A DNA stretch of 51,812 nt, taken from NCBI GenBank assembly GCA_963579025.1, contig CAUZFZ010000059.1, positions 1 to 51,812 on the forward strand, in the 5' to 3' direction. This DNA comes from CAUZFZ01 sp963579025. GTDB taxonomy: Bacteria > Planctomycetota > Planctomycetia > Planctomycetales > Planctomycetaceae. Below, one piece after another: positions 17,382-24,611 of this stretch. The notes below the pieces were generated by a model, which made no database searches, was not told the DNA's origin, and saw only the letters and a list, made by a program, of their open reading frames with translations. Numbering within the stretch: position 1 is the first letter of the stretch; each line of letters opens with the position of its first letter. Position numbers and translations under genes: made by a program.

Positions 17382-19166
17382 TCACGACATCGATTCCAAC
17401 TCTTCCTGAACCTCGCACCAGCGTTCTTCGGCTTCGTTGAGCGCGGTCGTCAGACGAGTGACTTCGTCGTGCAGCCGCATGGCTTCTTTCGCGTCCGTCG
17501 TGTTCAGCAACTGCGCACTCAGCTCCTTCTTCTCACCATCGAGCCGAGCAATCGCTTTCTCTGTCTTCGACAGCTCCTTGCGTACCTTACGTTCGTCGCG
17601 ACGCGGAGCCCGTTCGACTGGCTTGATCAGCTTTTCATGCGGCGCTTTGGACATGGCCGCGTGGCGTTCCCGCTCGCCTTCGTCGATCTCCTTGTTGACC
17701 GCATACAGGTAGGCGTCGTAGTCGCCGCCGTAGTTCGTCACGTGTCCGTCGCGGACCTCGACGATACACGTGGCCACGCGCTTCATGAAGTGCCGATCGT
17801 GGCTCGTGAAAATGACCGTGCCTTTGTACGCGTGCAGGGCGGTTGCCAAAGCCTCGACCGTGTCGACGTCCAGGTGGTTACCCGGTTCGTCGAGAATCAG
17901 AATGTTGTGTTCGCCCAGCAGCAGTCCGGCCATGCAGAGTCGCGCCCGCTCACCGCCGGACAGGACTTTGATCTTCTTCTTCACGGCGTTCCCGCGGAAC
18001 AGCATCGCACCCGCGGCCTTCAGGATCGACTGGGCAGTCGTGCCCGGCAGTGAGTTGTATTCGAGGTAATCCTGAACGCTGTAATCCGGTGGCAGGCTGG
18101 TATAGACATGCTGGGCGTATACGCCAATGTCGCAGCCGAAGCCCCATCGGACTCCACCTTTCACCGGAGTCAGTGAGTCGACCAGTGTCCGCAGAAACGT
18201 TGTCTTACCCTGTCCGTTGTCGCCGACGATCGCCGCTCGCTCGCCGTGTTCGATTTCCACATCGATACCGGTTGCCACCGTGTGATCCGGATATCCGATC
18301 GACAGATTCTGGCAGCGGAACGCAGGGCCACGACGCGGCTCGACAACCGGCGTTCGAATGAATGCCGTGGGCTCGTCGCTGTCCAGCTCGGTTAATTGCA
18401 GTCGATCGAGCTGCTTCGCTTTGTTACGGGCCTGCGCCGCTGTATTGGCGTTGGCGCGGTTCTTGTCGATGAATCTCTGTAACTGCTTCTGTTTGGACAC
18501 GACGGTCGCGTTCGTCCGCTCGTCCCTGATGCGCTGCTCGTCGACGGTTTGCAGATACCCGTCGACCTGACCGGGATACATAGTCAGCTTGCCGCGTGCC
18601 AGATCGAGCGTATGGCTGCAGGTCGCATTCAGAAATGCCCGATCGTGCGACACGATCAGGCAGGCTTCCCGGTAGTTACGCAGGAAGTGCTCGAGCAGAA
18701 TCTGGGTACGCAGGTCGAGGAAGTTCGTCGGTTCGTCGAGCAGCAGCAGATTCGGCTCGTGTAGCAGCAGTCCCGCCAGTTTGACACGTGTCTGCCATCC
18801 GCCGGACAGCTCGCTGAGTGGACCTTCGAGATAGGCACCCTTGAGTTCGAACTCGCCTGCGACCTCGCCGCATTTCCATTCGGGCTGTCCGCTGTCCCGC
18901 ATCAGAAATTCCAGAGCCGTCTCGCCGGGCAGAAACGGGTCGTGCTGGCGAAGGTAGCCCAGCTTCAGCCTCGGATGCCGGATGATCTCGCCGCGATCCA
19001 GTTCTTCCTCATCCAGCAGAATTTTCAGCAGAGTGGATTTTCCGGCCCCGTTGCGTCCAATGAACCCGACCTTGACATCCTCGATGAGCGTGGCTTCCGC
19101 CGCGTCCAGCAGGGTTTGATCGCCGAAACTCTTGTGGGCGTCTCTAATCTGCAGCAGCACAGCCAT
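17382..19166 (-). CDS. ABC-F family ATPase (Uup/EttA-like)
   Basis: A 594-residue soluble protein with two ABC ATPase domains and no membrane segment. Domain 1 has Walker A GRNGAGKS (37-44), signature LSGGWQTRV and Walker B LLLLDEPTNFLD. Domain 2 has Walker A GDNGQGKTT (about 314-322), signature LSGGERARL and ILILDEPGNHLD. The charged linker between them (around 200-260) and a C-terminal coiled coil (about 515-594) fit the Uup-like subgroup, which acts on ribosomes in translation. DEPGNHLD replaces the usual DEPTNHLD in domain 2. The gene appears monocistronic; a perfect hairpin repeat lies just upstream. Confidence 0.93.
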   Translation of the reverse strand: MAVLLQIRDAHKSFGDQTLLDAAEATLIEDVKVGFIGRNGAGKSTLLKILLDEEELDRGEIIRHPRLKLGYLRQHDPFLPGETALEFLMRDSGQPEWKCGEVAGEFELKGAYLEGPLSELSGGWQTRVKLAGLLLHEPNLLLLDEPTNFLDLRTQILLEHFLRNYREACLIVSHDRAFLNATCSHTLDLARGKLTMYPGQVDGYLQTVDEQRIRDERTNATVVSKQKQLQRFIDKNRANANTAAQARNKAKQLDRLQLTELDSDEPTAFIRTPVVEPRRGPAFRCQNLSIGYPDHTVATGIDVEIEHGERAAIVGDNGQGKTTFLRTLVDSLTPVKGGVRWGFGCDIGVYAQHVYTSLPPDYSVQDYLEYNSLPGTTAQSILKAAGAMLFRGNAVKKKIKVLSGGERARLCMAGLLLGEHNILILDEPGNHLDVDTVEALATALHAYKGTVIFTSHDRHFMKRVATCIVEVRDGHVTNYGGDYDAYLYAVNKEIDEGERERHAAMSKAPHEKLIKPVERAPRRDERKVRKELSKTEKAIARLDGEKKELSAQLLNTTDAKEAMRLHDEVTRLTTALNEAEERWCEVQEELESMS

Positions 19167-19223
19167 TCGTCAATCCGTCCTCAGTATCCGCAGTCAACGA
19201 AAACACATCAGGAGCAACAGCAA

Positions 19224-19281
19224 CCACGAAAAACACGAATGACCCGAAAACGGTTTTCGTGCCATTCGTGTTTTTCGTGGT
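19224..19281. repeat. Perfect 19-bp-stem hairpin repeat
   Basis: ACCACGAAAAACACGAATG (19224-19242) is perfectly complementary to 19263-19281, and the loop contains a further inverted repeat (CGAAAAC with GTTTTCG). It lies between the divergent ABC-F and RidA genes and shares its arm with the element at 14517, so it is an interspersed repeat, not a local regulatory site. Confidence 0.9.
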
Positions 19282-19365
19282 CGCCTTCAGGCGATAGCAT
19301 GCCCGGCCCGGCGTGACGGCAGTCTGACCGCCTCGGCCCGAAACCGCTACGAAGGAGACACCCCC

Positions 19366-19833
19366 GTGAGTGCGGATGCCCGAATCACTGAACTTGGACT
19401 CGAACTGCCCCCCGCTCCGGCCCCCGGTGGAAACTACACGCCCGTCGTGCAGGTCGGCGATATGTATTACGTTTCCGGTCACGGACCACTCAAGCCGGAC
19501 GGCGAGATGATGAAAGGCCGCGTCGGATCAGAGGTCTCTCAAGAGGACGGATACGCGGCCGCCCGCCAGGTCGGACTGACGATGCTGGCAACGCTCAAGG
19601 CGAACCTGGGAAGTCTTGACCGCGTCGTGCGCGTTGTCAAAGTGCTCGGAATGGTCAACGCGGCTCCTGATTTCGAAAATCATCCGGCCGTGATGAACGG
19701 ATTCAGCGACCTGATGGTCGAAGTCTTCGGTGATCCTGGCCGTGCCGCCCGCAGTGCGATCGGCATGGGTTCACTGCCGGGCAACATCAGCGTCGAGGTT
19801 GAAGCCATCCTGCAGGTCCGCGATCAAGTCTAG
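19366..19833 (+). CDS. RidA/YjgF-family protein
   Basis: A 155-residue protein of the RidA-like fold (subgroup with a longer N-terminus). The core shows MYYVSGHGPLKPDGEMMKGR, then RQVGLTMLATLKANLGSLDRVVRVVKVLGMVN and a C-terminal ARSAIGMGSLPGNISVEVEAIL with the Arg that aligns with the imine-binding Arg of RidA. RidA proteins hydrolyse reactive enamine/imine intermediates from PLP enzymes. The gene next door is a PLP aminotransferase, which makes a functional link plausible. The start is GTG with GGAG eight bases upstream. Confidence 0.9.
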   Translation: MSADARITELGLELPPAPAPGGNYTPVVQVGDMYYVSGHGPLKPDGEMMKGRVGSEVSQEDGYAAARQVGLTMLATLKANLGSLDRVVRVVKVLGMVNAAPDFENHPAVMNGFSDLMVEVFGDPGRAARSAIGMGSLPGNISVEVEAILQVRDQV

Positions 19834-19960
19834 TGTTCTGTCAGTCTTTAGAATCAGGGTTGGGTGGCTGGGGTCGAGCAACGCGAGCCCCCAGTAAACA
19901 CGTCTGGGGGCTCACTTCGTTCGACCCCAGCCACCCTGAAATCAAAGCCTGACAGAACAC
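19833..19960. repeat. Long nested hairpin element with GTGTTCTGTCAG ends
   Basis: The element begins on the last base of the RidA gene stop codon with GTGTTCTGTCAG (19833-19844) and ends with its exact complement (19949-19960). Inside are near-perfect arms (GGGTGGCTGGGGTCGA with TCGACCCCAGCCACCC) and a central perfect 10-bp stem (GAGCCCCCAG at 19885-19894 with CTGGGGGCTC at 19904-19913). No coding capacity is seen. The shape resembles a MITE or REP-type element. Confidence 0.85.
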
Positions 19961-20050
19961 AGGTTACTCCTGACGCCGGTTGAATCGCTGCATCCTGTCC
20001 GTTGTCTGTCTTCAAAGATCGATTTCGATACGACACACCCGGAGAAACGA

Positions 20051-20908
20051 ATGTCGCTGAAAGTCTCTATTAACGGCGAACTCCTCGCCAAAGAAGACGC
20101 CATGATCAGCGTCTATGACCACGGACTGCTTTACGGCGACGGTGTGTTTGAAGGTATCCGGGTTTATGGCGGAAAGGTCTTTCTGCTGGATGAGCACGTC
20201 CAGCGGCTCTACGAGAGCGCGTTGGCCATCCGGCTGGAGATTCCGCTGAATGAGCAGGAGATGGCCGCCGCAGTCAACGAAACAGTCGCGGCCAATGAGA
20301 TCAGCGATGGATATGTGCGGCTTGTCGTGACGCGTGGTGCGGGATACCTCGGGCTGGATCCTCGCCGTACGAGCAACCCGCAGGTCATCATCATCGCCGA
20401 CACGATCGAGCTGTATCCTGAAGAGATTTACCAGAACGGGATGCAACTCGTGACCGCCACGACGATCCGCAATCACCCGGGTGCGCTCAGCCCGCGGATC
20501 AAGTCGCTGAACTACCTGAACAACATCCTGGCCAAGATTGAGGGCACGGATCAGGGGTCAGCCGAAGCTCTGATGCTCAACCACAAAGGCGAGGTCGCCG
20601 AATGCACGGGCGACAATATCTTTATCGTCACGGGCGGCAGCCTGAAAACGCCGGGCACGGAAGCAGGCATCCTCGGCGGACTCACGCGCGATGCAGTCAT
20701 CAGAATGGCGCGGGACGCCGGTTACGAGATTGCCGAAGCTCCCCTTGTCCGACACGACATCTACGTCGCCGACGAATGTTTCCTGACCGGCACGGCCGCG
20801 GAGATCGTTCCGGTTGTCAGCCTCGATGGTCGCCAGATCGGCAACGGCAAGCCAGGCCCGGTCACGCAGGACCTGCTGGGCCGATTCAAGGAACTGACTC
20901 GCAGCTAG
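20051..20908 (+). CDS. ilvE: Branched-chain amino acid aminotransferase (class IV PLP)
   Basis: A 285-residue fold-type IV PLP enzyme that transfers amino groups between Leu/Ile/Val and 2-oxoglutarate in the cytoplasm. Family landmarks are the N-terminal ISVYDHGLLYGDGVFEGIR, the PLP lysine Lys151 in SPRIKSLNYLNN, Glu184 in GEVAECTGDNIF and the phosphate-binding AGILGGLTR and LTGTAAEIVPV segments. The short length without extra domains fits IlvE; a D-amino-acid aminotransferase or aminodeoxychorismate lyase is less likely. It follows the RidA-like gene on the same strand, with the hairpin element between. Confidence 0.9.
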   Translation: MSLKVSINGELLAKEDAMISVYDHGLLYGDGVFEGIRVYGGKVFLLDEHVQRLYESALAIRLEIPLNEQEMAAAVNETVAANEISDGYVRLVVTRGAGYLGLDPRRTSNPQVIIIADTIELYPEEIYQNGMQLVTATTIRNHPGALSPRIKSLNYLNNILAKIEGTDQGSAEALMLNHKGEVAECTGDNIFIVTGGSLKTPGTEAGILGGLTRDAVIRMARDAGYEIAEAPLVRHDIYVADECFLTGTAAEIVPVVSLDGRQIGNGKPGPVTQDLLGRFKELTRS

Positions 20909-21008
20909 TGCTCTGTCAGCCGTGAAGTGATGGATGTAGCCGAACTCGCCAGAGTTTGGTTTTTCGCCGTGACTCTCGACGTGGCCAAAGTCTCGCGACT
21001 TCGGCTAC
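20906..21008. repeat. CTAGTGYTCTGTCAG motif plus 24-bp-arm hairpin
   Basis: The stop codon of the aminotransferase is directly followed by TGCTCTGTCAG, so that CTAGTGYTCTGTCAG is shared with the stop region of the RidA gene. Behind it lies an inverted repeat with 24-base arms (20936-20959 and 20985-21008, three mismatches) whose outer ends are GTAGCCGAA and TTCGGCTAC. This is probably another interspersed repeat family. Confidence 0.8.
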
Positions 21009-21048
21009 CCCTCGGGCAAACGAATCGGCCGCGGCGGCAATCGCCGCA

Positions 21049-21312
21049 TCAGTCCGGGCGGTTCGCAGCTGGAAATCCACCCACGTCGGTTTGCGGCGCG
21101 GTCTCACCGGTATCTGGAGACGAAGCCAGAATCCCCGATCCGAATGTGAAATTCGATTCGGATTCGGGTGCAGGCTCAGTGCCGAGGATGGTTGTCATCA
21201 GCAGTGCGAGCATGGCGATGGCGCAAAACAGGACGAAGACTGTCCGCTCCATCCCCGTTGATGACAGGTACTCCGTCCGCTGTTTTTGAGATGCCTGGAT
21301 GTGATTGCTCAT
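21049..21312 (-). CDS. Small single-span membrane protein, unknown
   Basis: An 87-residue protein with a short cytoplasmic head, one strongly hydrophobic segment (RTVFVLFCAIAMLALLMTTI, about residues 24-43) and a Ser/Pro/Thr-rich tail. I do not recognise the family. The ATG at 21312 has AGGGA eight bases upstream and is preferred over an open frame from 21405. It is convergent with the aminotransferase gene and is the only coding frame in this stretch with a sensible protein pattern. Confidence 0.6.
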   Translation of the reverse strand: MSNHIQASQKQRTEYLSSTGMERTVFVLFCAIAMLALLMTTILGTEPAPESESNFTFGSGILASSPDTGETAPQTDVGGFPAANRPD

Positions 21313-21599
21313 GATGCTTTCCCTGGGCAGATGACACCGCAACTGCTGAGTGGCCCGGCAGACTGGTGTGGTGATGTCTCGTAGCATCCTGCCGACACAA
21401 ACCAACCAATCAGAATACTCGAATGATGAAGGAGTTATTTCAGGCTAACCTGCCCGGATTGGGTAGATTCACTGCCGCAGCCTGAAAGAATGGTGATCAT
21501 TCCGATTCTGCCGTCTGTTCTGATTTTGACGATTCTGTGGGATAGGGCCGAATGAGAGCCGGGCAGTAACCGCGGTCTCTAAACAGGGTTTCACTGACG

Positions 21600-21962
21600 A
21601 TGCGCGTCTTAGTGTACGGAACGCTGAAACGCGGCGGAACGCTGCACCATCACCTGCAGGCACAGGAGTTCGTCGGCCTCGCACGAAGGGCAAGGCCGGG
21701 TCGGCTCTACAAGCTCGGTTGGTATCCGGGCCTCGTCGAGGACAGCAACGGACTGTCCATTGAAGGCGAAGTCTGGGATGTCGATGAGGCGACTTTGACG
21801 ATCCTGGACGACGTGGAAGGCATCGCCGACGGTCTGTACGAGCGGCGGCCGGTTCCGTTGCTGCCACCGTTCGACACAGATGATGTCGTCACGTACTTCT
21901 ATCTCGGTGATGTGGCGGGACTTTCCGATTGCGGCGCCTGCTGGCCGGTCGGTTCGTTGTGA
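21600..21962 (+). CDS. Gamma-glutamylcyclotransferase-like (AIG2/GGCT) protein
   Basis: A 120-residue protein of the GGCT fold. It starts with the diagnostic MRVLVYGTLKRGG (residues 5-12 YGTLKRGG form the substrate loop) and continues with PGRLYKLGWYPGLVED, SIEGEVWDVDEATLTILDDVEG and YERRPVPL. The family includes gamma-glutamylcyclotransferases and gamma-glutamylamine cyclotransferases, which release 5-oxoproline; the precise substrate cannot be told. The next gene starts 48 bases downstream on the same strand. Confidence 0.85.
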   Translation: MRVLVYGTLKRGGTLHHHLQAQEFVGLARRARPGRLYKLGWYPGLVEDSNGLSIEGEVWDVDEATLTILDDVEGIADGLYERRPVPLLPPFDTDDVVTYFYLGDVAGLSDCGACWPVGSL

Positions 21963-22010
21963 TAGAGTCCTGGTAGAACAAACCCCGTCGCGGGACTCGA
22001 GATCGGCCTT

Positions 22011-23171
22011 ATGTGGACGCTGTTTCTGCACCTCTCCGACGGATACGTGCTCGGCATGGGCCTGTGGCTCCTGCTTATGGTCGTGACGCCGCCATTGCTT
22101 GTCCGCCTCCGCCGCCGCTGGAAAGAATCGCGCCGCCGGATTCGAGTGGTGTATTTCTCGCTGACCGTCTGGCTTTGTCTTGTTCCGCTGACGCTGCTCG
22201 AAGTCGGATTTGCCCTACTGTACGACACAACGGATTCGTTCGACATGACCAACGTGTCGAATCGATGGTTCGACGTGCATGTCGCTCCGGACGTCAGACA
22301 ACTGGCGTTCTCGGAGGGGACCGGTATTTCCTTCCGCGGTCCCGACGAGTTTCCGTTACAGCCGCCCGACTCTGTCGAGCACGTTGTCTTTCTGGGGGAC
22401 AGCTTCACCTTCGGGCACGGTGTGCCGAGCGTCAGCGACCGGTTCTCAAATATCCTCGATACGTCGCTGTCTGCCGGGACGCGCTCCGCCGACCTGAGGA
22501 AGCCCGACTGCCTGGTTTCGAATCTCTCGTGGCCTGGCACCGATCTTCTGTGGGTCGAGTCCGTGTTGCAGCACGTGTTCGCAACCGGCGGCCGAATCGA
22601 TCGCGCCGTGTACGTGCTTTGCCTGAACGACATCGAATCTCTGCACGATCCCCGGATGAAGCAGAGTACGGAACTGCAGACGTTCGATCCGCCGACATTT
22701 CTGTTTCGCGACACCTACTTCTACAACTGGCTCTACTTTCGGTCGCAGCTCCTGTTCCGCTCGGACGTGCGGGACTACTACTCATTCGTCCTCGAGTACT
22801 ACTCGAGCGAGCCGTGGGAGCGCTTTGCAGTCGCGCTGATGCGCACGCAGACGCTCTGCCGCGACAACGACTGCGAACTGTCGGTCGTCGTATTTCCGTT
22901 CATGCACAACCTGGGTCCCGAGTATCCCTTCCGCGGCATTCACGAGCAGATCGTCGAGTTGTGCGAGCAGCGACAGATTCCCGTCGTTGACCTCGAACCC
23001 GATTTGACGGCTCGTGCATCCGCTGGATTGACGGTCAATCGCTTCGACGCGCATCCGAATGAGCAGGCGCACGCGATCGTCGCCGAGACCATTGAACGCA
23101 GTTGGTTTCGCCCGGACGGAGCGAGTGATCGCGACGCAGGCGGGTCGCTGGCAAGGCCATCTGGCGAGTGA
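22011..23171 (+). CDS. Membrane-anchored SGNH-hydrolase-like protein
   Basis: A 386-residue protein with two N-terminal membrane segments (about 10-31 and 45-70) and an outer domain with SGNH hydrolase signs: the nucleophile block VVFLGDSFTFGHG (Ser131), a conserved-looking Asn in LCLNDIESL, and the C-terminal catalytic pair Asp346/His348 in RFDAHPNEQAH. Members are esterases or acetyl-modifying enzymes of polysaccharides and lipids. The N-terminal helices suggest activity at the membrane face. The substrate is unknown. Confidence 0.8.
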   Translation: MWTLFLHLSDGYVLGMGLWLLLMVVTPPLLVRLRRRWKESRRRIRVVYFSLTVWLCLVPLTLLEVGFALLYDTTDSFDMTNVSNRWFDVHVAPDVRQLAFSEGTGISFRGPDEFPLQPPDSVEHVVFLGDSFTFGHGVPSVSDRFSNILDTSLSAGTRSADLRKPDCLVSNLSWPGTDLLWVESVLQHVFATGGRIDRAVYVLCLNDIESLHDPRMKQSTELQTFDPPTFLFRDTYFYNWLYFRSQLLFRSDVRDYYSFVLEYYSSEPWERFAVALMRTQTLCRDNDCELSVVVFPFMHNLGPEYPFRGIHEQIVELCEQRQIPVVDLEPDLTARASAGLTVNRFDAHPNEQAHAIVAETIERSWFRPDGASDRDAGGSLARPSGE

Positions 23172-23343
23172 TACGATCGCTTTTTGCCGCATTTTCCGGG
23201 ACGGTTGCGTCCTGAAACGGTGACTCCCTCCTGCGTTTCCCGCCCCGTTGCTGCCCCCTGCCCCTGCCTGTCGATTCCATGCTGGCCCACGGCTGGCATT
23301 TTCTCCGCACAATTCGGAACCCACAGACTAAGGAACGTCGCAC

Positions 23344-24471
23344 ATGTCCGAGAACCAGCCCTCGCGTCGATCTCATGCTGCATGGCCGCTGGCCCTCGTG
23401 ACTGTCGCTCTGCCACTGGTGGCGGCGCTGGTTGTCTCTGGTTGCACGGCCGAAGGCGACACGCCTGGTCCAGATGATCCGACAATCCCTGCGCAGGACG
23501 CCCCGGTCAAGTTCCTGAGTATGGGAACGGCCCCGATCGGCGGGACATTCCCAATCGTGGGCGACGCGATCGCACAGACGCTGAACAATCACAAGGGCGA
23601 CATCAACTGGAAGGTCCAGGCCAAGGGAACCAAGGGCTCGCAGGCCAACATCCGTGGTCTCGATTCCGGGACGCTCGAACTGGCACTGTCGAATTCGGCC
23701 ATCAGCTATTTCGCGGTACGAGGTGAATCCACTTGGGACAAGACCTACGACATTCGCGCGGTTGTCACGATGGCTCCCAACGTCGCCATGTTCGTGACCA
23801 AAGCTGATTCCGGCATCAAGTCGATCGCGGACCTGAAAGGTAAGCGTGTTGTCATTGGTCCGGCTGGTGCCGGATTCGAGATGTTTGTTGGCCCGATCCT
23901 TGAAGAGCACGGCGTGACGTTTGACGACTTCACCAAACTCAACTCACCAATGGGACCAGCAGTCGATCTATTGGGTGACGGTGACGCGGATGCGGCGTTC
24001 TTGGGCGGAGCGGTCCCGGCGGCAGCCATCAGTCAGGCGGCATCCTCATTCGACATCGTGTTTGTCCCGTTCGATCCTGATGTCCGCGAGACGCTGATTG
24101 AGAAATATCCATTCTTCAACGGTGTGACCGTTCCCGCCGAGACGTATCCCGGTCAGGAAGAAGATTATGCCGGCCTGAACGTCGGTTCGATGCACGTCAT
24201 CACTTCGGCTTCCGTCGATGAGGACCTGGTTTATCAGGTCACGAAGTCGATCTGGGAAAACCGTGCTGACGTCGCCGCCAAGCATGGAGCCGGAAAAGCC
24301 ATCAACCCGAAGAACGCAGCCCGCTACACCGGCACCGACTTCCATCCCGGTGCGATCAAGTTCTACGAGGAATCTGGTATCTGGCCGAAGGCAGAAGGCG
24401 ACGCCCCTGCTGAAGAGCCGGCAGCAGACAAGCCGGTTGATGAGCCCGCTGAAGATGCACCGGCTGAGTGA
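23344..24471 (+). CDS. TAXI-family TRAP transporter solute-binding lipoprotein
   Basis: A 375-residue extracytoplasmic binding protein. A lipoprotein signal ends at the lipobox LVVSGC (Cys34). The mature part follows the TAXI (TRAP-associated extracytoplasmic immunogenic) pattern: KFLSMGTAPIGGTFPIVGDA, SQANIRGLDSGTLELALSNS, SIADLKGKRVVIGPAGAGFE and YAGLNVGSMHVITSASVDEDLVY. The C-terminal 25 residues are a Glu/Pro/Ala-rich tail. TAXI proteins deliver substrates such as glutamate or other carboxylates to a fused TRAP permease, which is the next gene. The start has AAGGAA upstream. Ligand not predictable. Confidence 0.93.
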   Translation: MSENQPSRRSHAAWPLALVTVALPLVAALVVSGCTAEGDTPGPDDPTIPAQDAPVKFLSMGTAPIGGTFPIVGDAIAQTLNNHKGDINWKVQAKGTKGSQANIRGLDSGTLELALSNSAISYFAVRGESTWDKTYDIRAVVTMAPNVAMFVTKADSGIKSIADLKGKRVVIGPAGAGFEMFVGPILEEHGVTFDDFTKLNSPMGPAVDLLGDGDADAAFLGGAVPAAAISQAASSFDIVFVPFDPDVRETLIEKYPFFNGVTVPAETYPGQEEDYAGLNVGSMHVITSASVDEDLVYQVTKSIWENRADVAAKHGAGKAINPKNAARYTGTDFHPGAIKFYEESGIWPKAEGDAPAEEPAADKPVDEPAEDAPAE

Positions 24472-24535
24472 CTGACAGTTGAGCGTAAGTAACACCCACT
24501 GGCGTCCGCCCTGCAATCTCAATTGTCGACAATCC

Positions 24536-24571
24536 AGAAGCCCGGCCTTTCCATAGGGCCGGGCTTCTTTT
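24536..24571 (+). terminator. Intrinsic terminator between TAXI and TRAP permease genes
   Basis: A perfect 12-bp GC-rich stem (AGAAGCCCGGCC at 24536-24547 and GGCCGGGCTTCT at 24557-24568) is followed by a short T-run. It lies between two genes of one transporter and probably lowers permease expression relative to the abundant binding protein. Confidence 0.8.
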
Positions 24572-24611
24572 CCAAAATCCCGCTTCTTCACAACACCGGT
24601 GGGAGCCCCAC

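Noticed and set aside
24536..24571. Riboswitch in front of the TRAP permease
   Set aside because: The structure is a simple GC-rich stem with a T-run; no conserved aptamer elements were found.
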